Positions 33,793-43,431 of a stretch of DNA of 64,000 nt are shown here, one piece after another (the stretch's first letter is position 1; each line of letters starts with the position of its first letter). The position numbers and the translations under genes are program-made. The DNA comes from Neobacillus novalis NBRC 102450 (GTDB lineage Bacteria > Bacillota > Bacilli > Bacillales > Cytobacillaceae). The notes under the pieces were generated by a model. That model did not search any database. It was not told the DNA's origin and saw only the letters and a program-made list of their open reading frames with translations. The stretch spans positions 1 through 64,000 of the forward strand of contig NZ_BCVP01000024.1 of assembly GCF_001591805.1 (NCBI RefSeq). Direction: 5' to 3'.

Positions 33793-34131
33793 TGAATATG
33801 AAAGGTTTGAGAGGGATGGAAATTGTTTGATTTGACGATTCGCAAATAAAACTAAGTAATTCGCAAATAAAAGGCCTGGATTCGCAAATAAAGCCAGGTA
33901 ATTCGCAAATAAAATAGACTTATTCGCAAATAAACTAGATTGCGTCCCTAAATAAGTGATTCTGACAGAACTTTTTGCCCCAAAAATACTTTTTTTCTGC
34001 AGTTTGCCCGTTTGAGCCCATAATTCGAACAGATTATCAACGAAAAGCACATGTTTAATCGGCAAAATTGGATCAAATTAAGTGGAAGTTTAGATAGAAA
34101 CTATATTTTAATAAATATTTTAAAAAAAGTA
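33793..34131. repeat. purA-tRNA gap with five tandem 21-bp units
   Basis: Five head-to-tail 21-bp units run from 33838 to 33942. Each begins ATTCGCAAATAAA, and the last eight bases vary freely. Because 21 is a multiple of three the array stays open on the minus strand, reading FAN every seven residues inside a spurious 102-codon frame. No coding gene is supported. The rest of the gap is AT-rich without recognisable features. Confidence 0.85.
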
Positions 34132-34161
34132 TTGCCTATTAGGTATCAGCCATGCTATTAT
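34132..34161 (+). promoter_or_regulatory. Promoter of the tRNA cluster
   Basis: TTGCCT (34132-34137) and TATTAT (34156-34161), 18 bp apart, end 30 bp before the first tRNA. Confidence 0.65.
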
Positions 34162-34191
34162 AAAAAGCGTCGTCACAATACGACATAAAGC

Positions 34192-34267
34192 GAGCCATTA
34201 GCTCAGTTGGTAGAGCATCTGACTTTTAATCAGAGGGTCGAAGGTTCGAGTCCTTCATGGCTCACCA
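34192..34267 (+). tRNA. tRNA-Lys (anticodon TTT)
   Basis: Cloverleaf with a 7-bp acceptor stem GAGCCAT / ATGGCTC, D-loop AGCTCAGTTGGTAGAGC, anticodon loop CTTTTAA and T-arm GGTTCGAGTCC. The CCA end is encoded. Confidence 0.97.
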
Positions 34268-34280
34268 TTTTTAATAATAT

Positions 34281-34352
34281 GGCCCCTTGGTCAAGTGGTT
34301 AAGACACCTCCCTTTCACGGAGGTAACACGGGTTCGAATCCCGTAGGGGTCA
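34281..34352 (+). tRNA. tRNA-Glu (anticodon TTC)
   Basis: Acceptor GGCCCCT / AGGGGTC, anticodon loop CTTTCAC, T-arm GGTTCGAATCC. The CCA is not encoded (the sequence continues ATTGG). Confidence 0.96.
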
Positions 34353-34360
34353 TTGGTTTT

Positions 34361-34437
34361 GGTCTGGTAGTTCAGTTGGTTAGAATGCCTGCCTGTCACG
34401 CAGGAGGTCGCGGGTTCGAGTCCCGTCCAGACCGCCA
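34361..34437 (+). tRNA. tRNA-Asp (anticodon GTC)
   Basis: Acceptor GGTCTGG / CCAGACC, anticodon loop CTGTCAC, T-arm GGTTCGAGTCC, encoded CCA. Confidence 0.97.
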
Positions 34438-34444
34438 CTAAAGT

Positions 34445-34517
34445 GGCTCAGTAGCTCAGTCGGTAGAGCAAAGGACTGAAAATCCTTGTGTCGGCGGTTC
34501 GATTCCGTCCTGAGCCA
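34445..34517 (+). tRNA. tRNA-Phe (anticodon GAA)
   Basis: Acceptor GGCTCAG / CTGAGCC, anticodon loop CTGAAAA, T-arm GGTTCGATTCC. The CCA is not encoded. Confidence 0.96.
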
Positions 34518-34549
34518 TAAAAAAAGAAGCTTTCAAATGTTTATCGTAT

Positions 34550-34587
34550 AAAAAATGGCTTAGTTCTCTTGAACTAAGCCATTTTTT
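34550..34587. terminator. Strong bidirectional terminator between the tRNA cluster and the NCS2 permease
   Basis: A 17-bp perfect inverted repeat, A6-TGGCTTAGTTC / GAACTAAGCCA-T6 with a four-base loop, lies between the plus-strand tRNAs and the convergent permease gene and can serve both. Confidence 0.93.
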
Positions 34588-34642
34588 ATATTTATTTGCA
34601 ATCTTTACTTGAAAGGGGAATGAAAATTATGTTTATTTCATT

Positions 34643-35812
34643 TTAACGTTCATTCTTTGTCGTAAAATCGGGTACGAGCCAATGGATGAGCAATCCGGCA
34701 ATGGTAGCGTAGGCAATACCATTATGAGAATATCCAACACCGACGATGAAGATGATCGCGACGATGACCAAATTTTTCATATTAGCCAGACTCACTTTTT
34801 CCTCAATCAGGTGACGGATCCCCATTGCAGCGATCATACCAAACAACAGGATACATATACCTCCCATCACTGCAACTGGAATGGATTGGATAACAGCTCC
34901 AACTTTACCGAACAAGCCAAGAAGAATCGCAAGAACCGCAGCGCCTTGAATGATCCTACTGGAAAACTGGCGTGTGATGGCTAGAACCCCGAGGTTTTCC
35001 GCGTAAGTTGTTTGTGCAGGTCCTCCGATGAAGCCTGAGATTAGTGTTGCAATGCCATTCCCCCATAGGATGCTGGAAAACCCAGGATTCTTTGTCACAT
35101 CTTTTCCTGTAATCTCATTTAGCACAAACATATGTCCAAGGTCTTCGATGATGGTAACCAGGGCTATCGGCGCCATTCCGAGGATCACGACCCACGTAAA
35201 TTCCGGCATGACAACATGTGGAAGAGCAAAAGCCGGGGCAGTGGCGATGGTATGAAAATCTACAAATCCTCGCACCGCGGCATAAGCATAGCCTACTCCA
35301 AGACCGATGATGAGCGGAAAGAGGCGGATCACCTTTGTGCCCGCAAGTGTTGCGATGACCGCTGCCAGAAGGCTGACGATTGCGACATCCCAATGGGTCG
35401 AAGCCATGCTGGTCACCGCCGTGGTTGCTAGCGAAAGACCAATAATACTTACAACAGGTCCAACGACAACTGCAGGAATTACTTTGCGGACTTTTTCAAA
35501 ACCGACAAAGGAAATGATCATAGATACAATGGCATAAACAATGGAAACGCTGATAAGACCTGCAACCGCTTGACCCGGTGAATGTAACTCCCCCACATAC
35601 AACGCAAGCGGAGCAATAAAGGCAAAAGATGAACCTAGATACGTAGGAACCTTCCCACGTGTAATAAGATGGAAAATCAAGGTTCCTAAACCACTGGCAA
35701 TAAGTGCACTTCCTGGATCAAGACCAGTTAGTGCCGGCACCAAAATGGTTGCACCAAACATCGCAAGCAAATGCTGTAATGATAATGGTATTGCGCTTAA
35801 AAATTTTTTCAA
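34643..35812 (-). CDS. NCS2-family nucleobase permease (UraA/PyrP-like)
   Basis: A 389-residue nucleobase:cation symporter. The N-terminus (LSLQHLLAMFGATILVPALTGL) is characteristic of uracil/xanthine permeases. TYLGSSFAFIAPL and the later EDLGHMFVLNEITGKD and GFIGGPAQTTYAEN are the conserved NCS2 substrate-site regions. About 12-14 membrane segments. It is somewhat shorter than typical UraA (about 430). Uracil is the likeliest substrate; xanthine or uric acid cannot be excluded. Start ATG is behind GGGGGAGAACG on the minus strand. It is isolated from purA by the tRNA cluster. Confidence 0.88.
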   Translation of the reverse strand: MKKFLSAIPLSLQHLLAMFGATILVPALTGLDPGSALIASGLGTLIFHLITRGKVPTYLGSSFAFIAPLALYVGELHSPGQAVAGLISVSIVYAIVSMIISFVGFEKVRKVIPAVVVGPVVSIIGLSLATTAVTSMASTHWDVAIVSLLAAVIATLAGTKVIRLFPLIIGLGVGYAYAAVRGFVDFHTIATAPAFALPHVVMPEFTWVVILGMAPIALVTIIEDLGHMFVLNEITGKDVTKNPGFSSILWGNGIATLISGFIGGPAQTTYAENLGVLAITRQFSSRIIQGAAVLAILLGLFGKVGAVIQSIPVAVMGGICILLFGMIAAMGIRHLIEEKVSLANMKNLVIVAIIFIVGVGYSHNGIAYATIAGLLIHWLVPDFTTKNER

Positions 35813-36272
35813 TCGTTCTCCCCCCTTTTATTGTCCCTTCATTTATCATATATTGCTTCTATTTATTTTTAGAATAAATTTGAAAAGTATTTTCTATATA
35901 TTTTGAATTTAACTAATTAATATTGTTACAAAAATGAAATAAAACCACCTTTATCTTACAAAAATTCCTCGTAGGTTGGCCTACTGTGTATAATAGGAAT
36001 CTATTACTCTCGAACAAATAAAATCCTTGATATAATAGGGATTCCTCCCTTCTTTTTTAAAAAAATCTAACAAAAACTATGAAAATATGACTAGAGTATT
36101 TCAGAAAAAGTAGGAAAATGTCAGTAATTATACAGTTTTGTTACATTATAGAGACTATTAAACTTTTCAAATAAAATTATGATAAGGTAAAGAAGGTCTA
36201 AAATTCTGGATAATTCCTTACTAGTTAACAATTCAAGATTAAGAGGGTTTTACCGTGGTTTAGGAGGAAAAA
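35813..36272. promoter_or_regulatory. AT-rich divergent gap with a WalR-like site
   Basis: The gap separates the divergent permease and M23 hydrolase genes. On the minus strand TGTAAC-AAAAC-TGTATA (36129-36145) matches the WalR consensus TGTWAH-N5-TGTWAH with one mismatch. A GTAGG/CCTAC hairpin (35971-35984) and an 11-bp inverted repeat (35995-36005 with 36034-36046) lie nearer the permease. A weak permease promoter TTGTTC-16-TATTAT is possible on minus (36017-35990). No gene is seen. Confidence 0.45.
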
Positions 36273-37721
36273 ATGTTATTCTCGAATAAAGCTTCGAAGT
36301 CAAAAAGGTTTTTATTTCTAAAAACAGCCGTTATTACAACCATGGCTGCATCCGTTATTGCTTTTAGTAACGGTCCAGTTGCATTTGCCACATCACCAAA
36401 GTTAACAACCATATATCATGTTTATCTTAATGGTACATACATTGGAAATGTCACAGATAAAGACATAATCGATAAACTCGTTTCTGATAAAGTAGACTCG
36501 GCAAAGAAATCCATCAAGGACGTCAATTTAAAAATTGGCTCTCAGGTGCAATACATCCCAGAGCAGGTCTTCCGTTCAGCAGCAAATAATCAGGAAGCCG
36601 TCCAAACGATACAAAACTCTTTTGAAATCCAGGCTGAGGCATCTGCAATCGTCATCGACGGTACACCAGTTGTTTACTTAGATCATCAAGAAACAGCCGA
36701 ACAAGTAATCAAAAATCTAAAGCTGCAATATGTCACTGAGGATCAATTAACAGAGCTTGAAACACGAAAGGCTTCTGCCGAAACGACTTCGACGCAATTG
36801 CAAGAAAATGAAACTCGTCTATTAGACGTCCATCTTTCGAAGAATGTTTCAGTTGAAACAGTAAATATTGCCCCTGACAAAATTATGTCAGCTGCGGATG
36901 CCGTTACTTTTTTACAAAAAGGCACATTAGAAGAAAAGAAATATGCCATCCAAGAGGGGGATGTCCTCGAAACGATAGCCGAGGATCACGGTTTGAAGTT
37001 GGCTGATATCCTGGCATTAAACCCAGACCTAACCGAGGAAACGCTCTTGAAAATTGGTCAGGAAATCAATATAACGGCCCTAAAACCGTTTATTGAAGTA
37101 ATCGTTGATAAAGAATTAAATCAACAGGAAGAAATTCCTTTTGCCAATGAAGTGGTTGAGGATTCATCGATGCCGAAGGGCGATACAAAAGAAAAACAAA
37201 AAGGTCAAAACGGATCCCGCTCGGTAACTTACGCAATCACAGAACAAAATGGTGTAACCGTTAAGAAGGATAAGTCAAGCGAACAAATTCTGCAGCAGGT
37301 GGTAAATCATATTGTCATCAAGGGAACAAAAGCGATTCCTTCTCGTGGTGAGGGGGTCTTTGCCTGGCCGACAGTTGGCGGTTATGTATCCAGCCAAATG
37401 GGCTATCGCTGGGGCAAGATGCACAAAGGAATTGATATTGCTGGACCAAGCAACAGAGCAATCAAGGCTGCAGATAATGGCGTCGTAGTCTCTGCCGGAT
37501 GGGGCAACGGCTATGGAAATAGAGTCATTATCGACCATCAAAACGGCTTCCGCACGCTATATGGACATATGTCATCGCTAAATGTTAAAGCCGGCCAAAC
37601 GGTTTCCAAGGGCACGCAAATTGGGATCATGGGTTCAACAGGCGATTCGACCGGAGTCCATTTGCATTTTGAAGTGTATAAAAACGGCAGCTTGGTCAAC
37701 CCGCTTTCTTATCTAAAATAA
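36273..37721 (+). CDS. Secreted M23 peptidoglycan endopeptidase with LysM and G5 domains
   Basis: A 482-residue exported cell-wall hydrolase. After a signal peptide (basic start, hydrophobic TAVITTMAASVIAFS, cleavage near VAFA) comes a region of unknown fold (about 45-220), a LysM domain (KYAIQEGDVLETIAEDHGLK ... IGQEINI), a G5 domain (about 273-345) and a C-terminal lysostaphin-type M23 domain. The zinc ligands are in MHKGIDIAG and HLHFEVYKNG. GXXG cross-strand residues are intact. It probably cuts peptide cross-bridges during growth. Its place directly upstream of walRK and the WalR-like upstream site suggest WalR control (inference). Confidence 0.92.
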   Translation: MLFSNKASKSKRFLFLKTAVITTMAASVIAFSNGPVAFATSPKLTTIYHVYLNGTYIGNVTDKDIIDKLVSDKVDSAKKSIKDVNLKIGSQVQYIPEQVFRSAANNQEAVQTIQNSFEIQAEASAIVIDGTPVVYLDHQETAEQVIKNLKLQYVTEDQLTELETRKASAETTSTQLQENETRLLDVHLSKNVSVETVNIAPDKIMSAADAVTFLQKGTLEEKKYAIQEGDVLETIAEDHGLKLADILALNPDLTEETLLKIGQEINITALKPFIEVIVDKELNQQEEIPFANEVVEDSSMPKGDTKEKQKGQNGSRSVTYAITEQNGVTVKKDKSSEQILQQVVNHIVIKGTKAIPSRGEGVFAWPTVGGYVSSQMGYRWGKMHKGIDIAGPSNRAIKAADNGVVVSAGWGNGYGNRVIIDHQNGFRTLYGHMSSLNVKAGQTVSKGTQIGIMGSTGDSTGVHLHFEVYKNGSLVNPLSYLK

Positions 37722-37730
37722 TTCCGAATT

Positions 37731-37761
37731 AAAAGTCTCTAGTTGAAACTAGAGGCTTTTC
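37731..37761 (+). terminator. Terminator after the M23 hydrolase gene
   Basis: The stem AAAAGTCTCTAGTT / AACTAGAGGCTTTT (two-base loop, one bulge) is followed by CC. The flanking A and T runs make it plausible in both directions. Confidence 0.75.
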
Positions 37762-37937
37762 CATTTAAACGTAATTGGAATTACTAGTAACGAGAAGGAA
37801 AAAAATGTTATACCAAACCTGCCAAATGCTACTTATAGGTGAATTAAAGCTAATAAAATGGTAAAGTAAGATAGTATAGGTATGTCTTTTAGCAGCTGTT
37901 GATTGTATAGATTATTTTACTAAAAAGGAGAAATTGT

Positions 37938-38648
37938 ATGGAGAAGAAGATTCTTGTTGTTGATGATGAAAAACCGATTGCAGATATTTTGCAATTTAAT
38001 TTAAAAAAAGAAGGTTATGTTGTCTATTGTGCTTATGATGGCAATGAAGCAATTCAATTGGTAGAAGAAATCCAGCCTGACCTTATTCTCTTAGACATAA
38101 TGCTTCCACAAAAGGACGGGATGGAAGTCTGCCGGGAAATCCGCAAGAAATATGAAATGCCGATTATTATGCTGACGGCAAAGGATTCTGAAATTGATAA
38201 AGTCTTAGGTCTTGAACTGGGTGCCGATGATTATGTAACCAAGCCATTTAGTACAAGGGAACTCATAGCCCGAGTTAAAGCCAATTTACGCCGGCACCAA
38301 CAGATTCTGTCCCAGCCCGATGCTGAGAATGAAACGAATGAAATTGAAATCGGTTCGCTTGTGATTCATCCTGATGCCTATGTCGTTTCAAAACGCGGTG
38401 AAACCATTGAACTGACACACCGAGAGTTTGAACTGCTCTACTATTTGGCCAAGCATATCGGCCAGGTAATGACACGAGAGCACCTCTTACAAACGGTATG
38501 GGGTTACGATTATTACGGCGATGTCAGGACAGTGGATGTAACCGTTAGACGCCTGCGTGAAAAAATTGAGGATAGCCCTAGTCATCCAACGTGGATTGTC
38601 ACTCGCCGCGGGGTTGGATATTACTTGCGCAATCCTGAACAGGAGTAA
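37938..38648 (+). CDS. walR: Essential response regulator WalR (YycF)
   Basis: OmpR-family regulator of cell-wall metabolism, usually essential. The 236-residue protein has a receiver domain with phosphorylation site Asp53 ([13 protein letters not shown]), conserved Thr and Lys ([18 protein letters not shown]) and a C-terminal winged helix ([20 protein letters not shown] ... [14 protein letters not shown]). First gene of walRKHIJ-htrC. Start ATG follows AAAAGGAGAAATTGT. Confidence 0.98.
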   Translation: MEKKILVVDDEKPIADILQFNLKKEGYVVYCAYDGNEAIQLVEEIQPDLILLDIMLPQKDGMEVCREIRKKYEMPIIMLTAKDSEIDKVLGLELGADDYVTKPFSTRELIARVKANLRRHQQILSQPDAENETNEIEIGSLVIHPDAYVVSKRGETIELTHREFELLYYLAKHIGQVMTREHLLQTVWGYDYYGDVRTVDVTVRRLREKIEDSPSHPTWIVTRRGVGYYLRNPEQE

Positions 38649-38656
38649 TTTCTTTG

Positions 38657-40483
38657 ATGAAAAAGGTTGGTTTCTTTCGCTCAATACATGTAAAGTTTGT
38701 TATCATCTATGTCCTCCTTATTTTAGTGGCGATGCAAATTATCGGTGTTTATTTTGTCCGCCAGCTTGAAGAAACCTTACGAGCAAATTTCCAGACATCA
38801 TTAAAGCAGCGTGTTAATTTGCTTGCCTATAATGTACGGGAGGAAATGGAAAAGGAAAGAACGCCTGAAGACCCCACACTTGAAGACGATATTAAGAAAA
38901 TCCTTAAAGACTTTGATGCAGGTGATATTTCTGAAGTTCGGGTAATTGAAAGCCGGTCCCTTAAAATTCTTGGGACCTCTCAACCAAGTAATCAAGGAGT
39001 GGTCGGCCAAAGGACAACAGAGCTGCGCATTAAGCAATCGATGGTGTTAGAAGAGGACCAAAGTGCAATCAAGATTGATCCGCAAACAACACATCGGATT
39101 TGGGTCCTCTCTACCCCGATTAAATCTGGTAAAAAAGTGATTGGGTCCATCGATCTTGTTGCAAAAATCGAAAATGTCTTTGAACAAATGAAAACAATTA
39201 ATGGAATTTTTGCGACCGGAACGGCGATTGCCTTATCGATTACGGCTATTCTAGGGATTTTATTGGCCCAAACTATCACAAGGCCAATTTCGGATATGAA
39301 GAAGCAGGCATTAGCGATGGCAAAGGGGAACTTTTCCCGAAAGGTTAAAGTATATGGCAATGATGAAATTGGTACGCTTGCGGTGACCTTTAACAACCTG
39401 ACAAAGAAGCTTCAAGAAGCACAGGCCATGACGGAAGGGGAACGAAGAAAGCTGTCATCGGTGTTATCGTATATGACCGATGGCGTCATCGCTACCGACA
39501 GAAAAGGACGAGTTATTTTAATCAATGAGCCGGCAGCCGATATGCTGAATGTTTCACGTGAAACAGTTCTTTCGCAGCCAATTGTATCGTTATTGAGCTT
39601 GGATGATACCAATTCTTTTGAGGATCTATTAGAGGAGAAGGATTCGTTAATCTTAGACTATAGTACAAATACAAAAAGCTATATTCTTCGCGCCAATTTT
39701 TCGGTCATTCAAAAAGAAACCGGCTTTGTTAACGGCTTAATTGCCGTGCTGCATGATATTACAGAACAGGAAAAAATTGATGCTGAACGAAGAGAGTTTG
39801 TCGCCAATGTTTCGCACGAGCTAAGAACCCCATTAACAACCATGAGAAGTTATTTAGAGGCACTTGCTGATGGCGCATGGCAAGACGAGGAAATTGCTCC
39901 AAACTTTTTGGAAGTGACGCGGACGGAAACGGAACGGATGATTCGGCTTGTGAATGACCTCCTGCAGCTATCGAAAATGGATAGTACGGATTACAAGCTA
40001 AATAGGGAATGGGTGAACTTTGTCAATTTCTATCATCGCATCATTGACCGCTTTGAAATGTCCAAGGAGCAGAATGTAACCTTCAATCGAAGGCTTCCTG
40101 ACCATGCCATCTTTGTTGAAATAGATGAAGATAAAATGACCCAGGTCTTATACAATATTATTTCAAATGCCTTAAAGTATTCACCGGAAGGCGGACAGGT
40201 CACGTTCTCCATCAAGGAACGGGAAGATAAAATTATCGTCAGCATCGCGGACCAAGGGATGGGGATTCCAAAGGAGAATATTGCCAAAGTATTTGACCGC
40301 TTTTATCGTGTGGATAAAGCGAGAACCCGAAAATTGGGCGGTACGGGACTGGGGCTGGCGATTGCCAAGGAAATGGTCAATGTTCATGGCGGGGCTATTT
40401 GGGCGACAAGTGAAGAAGGAAAGGGAACGGTGATTTCCTTTTCACTGCCGTACGAGCGTTCTGAAGAGGATGAGTGGTCATGA
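38657..40483 (+). CDS. walK: Sensor histidine kinase WalK (YycG)
   Basis: The 608-residue membrane kinase partners WalR. TM1 (VKFVIIYVLLILVAMQIIGV), an extracytoplasmic Cache/PAS-like domain (about 35-180), TM2 (FATGTAIALSITAILGILL), HAMP, a cytoplasmic PAS (MTDGVIATDRKGRVILINEP), the H-box HELRTPLTTMRSYLE, and the N, G1 and G2 boxes (NIISNALKYSPEGG; DQGMGIP; GGTGLGLAIAKE) follow in order. ATG at 38657 gives MKKVGFFRSI as in B. subtilis. A parS palindrome is embedded in its coding sequence at 39550. Confidence 0.98.
   Translation: MKKVGFFRSIHVKFVIIYVLLILVAMQIIGVYFVRQLEETLRANFQTSLKQRVNLLAYNVREEMEKERTPEDPTLEDDIKKILKDFDAGDISEVRVIESRSLKILGTSQPSNQGVVGQRTTELRIKQSMVLEEDQSAIKIDPQTTHRIWVLSTPIKSGKKVIGSIDLVAKIENVFEQMKTINGIFATGTAIALSITAILGILLAQTITRPISDMKKQALAMAKGNFSRKVKVYGNDEIGTLAVTFNNLTKKLQEAQAMTEGERRKLSSVLSYMTDGVIATDRKGRVILINEPAADMLNVSRETVLSQPIVSLLSLDDTNSFEDLLEEKDSLILDYSTNTKSYILRANFSVIQKETGFVNGLIAVLHDITEQEKIDAERREFVANVSHELRTPLTTMRSYLEALADGAWQDEEIAPNFLEVTRTETERMIRLVNDLLQLSKMDSTDYKLNREWVNFVNFYHRIIDRFEMSKEQNVTFNRRLPDHAIFVEIDEDKMTQVLYNIISNALKYSPEGGQVTFSIKEREDKIIVSIADQGMGIPKENIAKVFDRFYRVDKARTRKLGGTGLGLAIAKEMVNVHGGAIWATSEEGKGTVISFSLPYERSEEDEWS
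39550..39565. promoter_or_regulatory. parS: parS site inside walK
   Basis: An exact TGTTTCACGTGAAACA within the PAS region of walK, in a frame encoding NVSRET, 30 kb from oriC. Confidence 0.93.
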
Positions 40484-41802
40484 GATACGAAAATATTAAA
40501 TCATGGATTTTAACGATATTAGTCATGGTCAGCGCTCTGTTAACTTGGAATCTTTGGACATACCAGCCCAATTACGAAACAATGGAAAATAGTAAGATCG
40601 TAGAAGAGGTCACTGTAAGTGAAAAACAGGAGGTTCAAAAGATTGTTCGGCCTGACCGGATATTGTTTCATGTTAAAGGTGAGCATTTCGGAACCAATAA
40701 TACGAATGAGCTTGAAAAGGTAATCAAGGAATTAAGCGGGTGGGCATTTTACGATGTGAAAAATGTGACCGACAAAGTGGGAAATATCGAAGAATTATCG
40801 CACGGCAGCGGTAATGCTGAAATTATTTTTCCAGGGGAAGTCCCAATTGAATTATACCGCAGTGTCTTAACAATGGAAGGAAAGAAGCTGCCCTCTTTCA
40901 ACTTCAATCGAATTATTATTAATGTCGAGGACTCAGAAAAGGAAAATGGGATTGTTTACTTTGTTTCAACAGAAAACCAGCAAGTCCATATTAGTCACAT
41001 ATCAGCGGCCAATTTAAGCGAGTTTAACCGTGACTTCTACAAAAGTGCTACCCGGTTTCCAGAGTTCTTTGCCTATAAAACATCTGAGAAACATACGCTT
41101 TTCCTGCCTGAAGACACGACAGAAATGATGACCTATAAGTATGTACCTGTTAACCTTATTTCTGAGGAATTTAAAGCGGCGCTTTTTAGTGATCCCAGCT
41201 TTGTTCAAAAAAGTCTGATATCGTCAGGTGAAGAATACACAAATGGTTCTAGCAAAATGACCGTGAATTATAATAGCAATATGCTTTCTTATGTAAATCC
41301 GACGGCAGATGACGATTTTATTGACAACTCGTATGATTTAGTTAAACGAAGTATTGATTTTGTCAATGAGCACGGTGGATGGTCGGACCCGTACCGTTTT
41401 GTTTCAAAAAGTGAATATAGCCGGTCCGTTACCTTTCGTTTATACAGCATTGAAGGGTATCCCGTTTTTAACGATAATGGGCTTTCAGAAATCAAAGAGG
41501 TGTGGGGCCGGGATACCATTAATAAATATGTACGCCCTAATATTTCCTTGGAGCTGCCAATAACGACAGAAATGCAAAAAGTATCGCGGCCATCAGGACA
41601 CGCTGCATTGGAATTTTTACAAAAGCAAAAAAACTTTAAACCAGAGCTTCTCGAAGAAATGGTATTAGGCTATCGGATGGAAAGGGATTCAGATTTGAAG
41701 AAGCTTATTCTCTTAGAGCCTACCTGGTTCTATCGCTATGATAAAGCCTGGGGGCAGATAACGATGGATGACCTAGGAGGATTACAGCATGGATTGGAGT
41801 AA
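40480..41802 (+). CDS. walH: WalRK regulatory protein WalH (YycH)
   Basis: A 440-residue membrane-anchored protein with one N-terminal transmembrane helix (WILTILVMVSALLTWNLWTY) and a large extracytoplasmic YycH domain. With WalI it modulates WalK through membrane-helix contacts in B. subtilis. ATGA overlap with walK sets the start at 40480. A longer frame from a GTG two codons earlier is less likely. The 3' end overlaps walI by 14 bp. Confidence 0.95.
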   Translation: MRYENIKSWILTILVMVSALLTWNLWTYQPNYETMENSKIVEEVTVSEKQEVQKIVRPDRILFHVKGEHFGTNNTNELEKVIKELSGWAFYDVKNVTDKVGNIEELSHGSGNAEIIFPGEVPIELYRSVLTMEGKKLPSFNFNRIIINVEDSEKENGIVYFVSTENQQVHISHISAANLSEFNRDFYKSATRFPEFFAYKTSEKHTLFLPEDTTEMMTYKYVPVNLISEEFKAALFSDPSFVQKSLISSGEEYTNGSSKMTVNYNSNMLSYVNPTADDDFIDNSYDLVKRSIDFVNEHGGWSDPYRFVSKSEYSRSVTFRLYSIEGYPVFNDNGLSEIKEVWGRDTINKYVRPNISLELPITTEMQKVSRPSGHAALEFLQKQKNFKPELLEEMVLGYRMERDSDLKKLILLEPTWFYRYDKAWGQITMDDLGGLQHGLE

Positions 41803-42586
41803 AATTAAAACGATTTTTATCATAACCTTTCTGATATTGGATGTTTATCTCTTATTTCAATTCATGAAAATCCGTGATGCCAATAAATACGAGGTCGCAA
41901 ATGAGGCTTCGTTTGAAGAAAAACTGAAGGCGGATGAGATCCAATATAAAGACCTGCCCAAGGTACCAATCAAGGATCAATATTTAAGTGCAAAGCCAAA
42001 GATATTTAATAAAGGCGATCTTGCGAAATTAAAAGGCCAGTCTGCCACTATTATAGACCTTGGTTCGAGGCTTCAAGTAACACTTGAGAAGCCAGTGCAG
42101 TTAAGTTCAAAGTTTGAACCGTCTGAACTCTCTGGCTTTTTAAAGGAAAATGTCCTTTACGGTGAGCATTATCAATTTTGGGAAAAGGATGACAAAAAAA
42201 ATACCATCACCTTCTTTCAACAATATGATAATTTCACGTTGTATCAAAATATTAATGGAACGATTACTTTCACTTATAATTCAGATAATCAAATTGTTTC
42301 TTATGAACAATCCTATCTAGAGGGAATCGAAAAACTAACGGCAAAAGAAGAAATTCTGCTTCCGTTAAAGGCGATTGAAACCCTGCACCAAAAGGGGCAA
42401 TTGAAACCGAAAAGTAAAATTACTAAGGTAGAGCTTGGCTATTCGACCCTTATTCAACTGGCAGCTTCTCAAGTATTAGCACCAACCTGGCGTTTTGTCG
42501 TCGATGATAAGGAAAGTTTATTTGTGAATGCGTTTGAGGGTCAGATTATTGATTTAAAGAGCGACGAAAATAGTAAAGTGGAGTGA
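41789..42586 (+). CDS. walI: WalRK regulatory protein WalI (YycI)
   Basis: A 265-residue protein with an N-terminal membrane helix (TIFIITFLILDVYLLFQFM) and an extracytoplasmic YycI domain resembling WalH. It starts MDWSKIKTIFI inside the last codons of walH behind GGAGGATT, so the two should be made in similar amounts. Confidence 0.95.
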   Translation: MDWSKIKTIFIITFLILDVYLLFQFMKIRDANKYEVANEASFEEKLKADEIQYKDLPKVPIKDQYLSAKPKIFNKGDLAKLKGQSATIIDLGSRLQVTLEKPVQLSSKFEPSELSGFLKENVLYGEHYQFWEKDDKKNTITFFQQYDNFTLYQNINGTITFTYNSDNQIVSYEQSYLEGIEKLTAKEEILLPLKAIETLHQKGQLKPKSKITKVELGYSTLIQLAASQVLAPTWRFVVDDKESLFVNAFEGQIIDLKSDENSKVE

Positions 42587-42592
42587 AATAGT

Positions 42593-43387
42593 ATGTCGTT
42601 AAGATATAGCATTCTTGCAAGTGGGAGTACGGGGAACGCCCTCTATGTCGAATCTGATGAACATTCCTTCTTAGTTGATGCCGGGTTTAGCGGCAAGCAG
42701 ATGGAGTCTCTTTTCGGGCAGATTGAACGTGACATTAGTAAGCTTTCTGGAATTTTTGTTACTCATGAACACAGTGATCATATTAAAGGGATTGGGGTTC
42801 TCGCCCGTAAATATCATTTGCCTGTGTTTGCCAATGAAAAAACCTGGCGGGCAATGGAAAGTTCAGTCGGAGTAATTCCGACTGAGCAAAAGTTTGTTTT
42901 CAATATGGAAACGGTGAAGAGCTTTGGTTCTGTTGAGATTGAATCGTTCGGGGTATCGCATGATGCGGCGGAACCGATGTTTTACGTCTTTCATAATGAA
43001 GGGAAAAAGCTTGTGCTGATTACCGATACAGGCTATGTAAGCGACCGGATGAAGGGAACCATCTCCAATGCCGATGTGTATATTTTTGAATCCAATCATG
43101 ATGTGCAAATGCTGCGGATGGGGAGATATCCTTGGAACATCAAACGGAGAATTCTTAGTGATGTCGGCCATGTGTCCAATGAAGATGCAGCAATTGCGAT
43201 GAGCGATGTGGTTGGGGACAACACAAAAAGGGTATATCTTGCCCATCTTAGCTTAGATAATAATATGAAGGATTTAGCGAAGATGGCGGTGACGCAAACC
43301 CTCGAGAGCCAGGGATTGATTGTCGGCGAACAATTTGGGCTTTACGACACCGACCCAAAAACACCAACAACTTTAACTGCGGTATAA
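42593..43387 (+). CDS. walJ: Metallo-beta-lactamase-fold exonuclease WalJ (YycJ/VicX)
   Basis: A 264-residue MBL-fold protein with the metal motif THEHSDH and distal ligands in [13 protein letters not shown] and HLSLDNNM. YycJ homologues have 5'-3' exonuclease activity and link the operon to DNA repair or division. It begins [15 protein letters not shown] seven bp after walI. A terminator follows, so htrC probably has its own promoter. Confidence 0.95.
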   Translation: MSLRYSILASGSTGNALYVESDEHSFLVDAGFSGKQMESLFGQIERDISKLSGIFVTHEHSDHIKGIGVLARKYHLPVFANEKTWRAMESSVGVIPTEQKFVFNMETVKSFGSVEIESFGVSHDAAEPMFYVFHNEGKKLVLITDTGYVSDRMKGTISNADVYIFESNHDVQMLRMGRYPWNIKRRILSDVGHVSNEDAAIAMSDVVGDNTKRVYLAHLSLDNNMKDLAKMAVTQTLESQGLIVGEQFGLYDTDPKTPTTLTAV

Positions 43388-43399
43388 ATGTTAATGAAA

Positions 43400-43431
43400 T
43401 GAAGCGCCCTTATACTGTGGCGCTTTTTTTA
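43400..43431 (+). terminator. Terminator after walJ
   Basis: The stem AAGCGCC / GGCGCTT (ten-base loop) is followed by TTTTTT. Confidence 0.85.

Noticed and set aside
33757..34065. A 102-codon minus-strand frame with repeated FAN motifs
   Set aside because: The frame is open only because the 21-bp tandem repeat is a multiple of three; no ribosome site or domain, and it overlaps the purA terminator.
35115..35431. Frames of 92-99 codons on both strands within the permease gene
   Set aside because: They are shadows of the permease, which has clear NCS2 motifs throughout.
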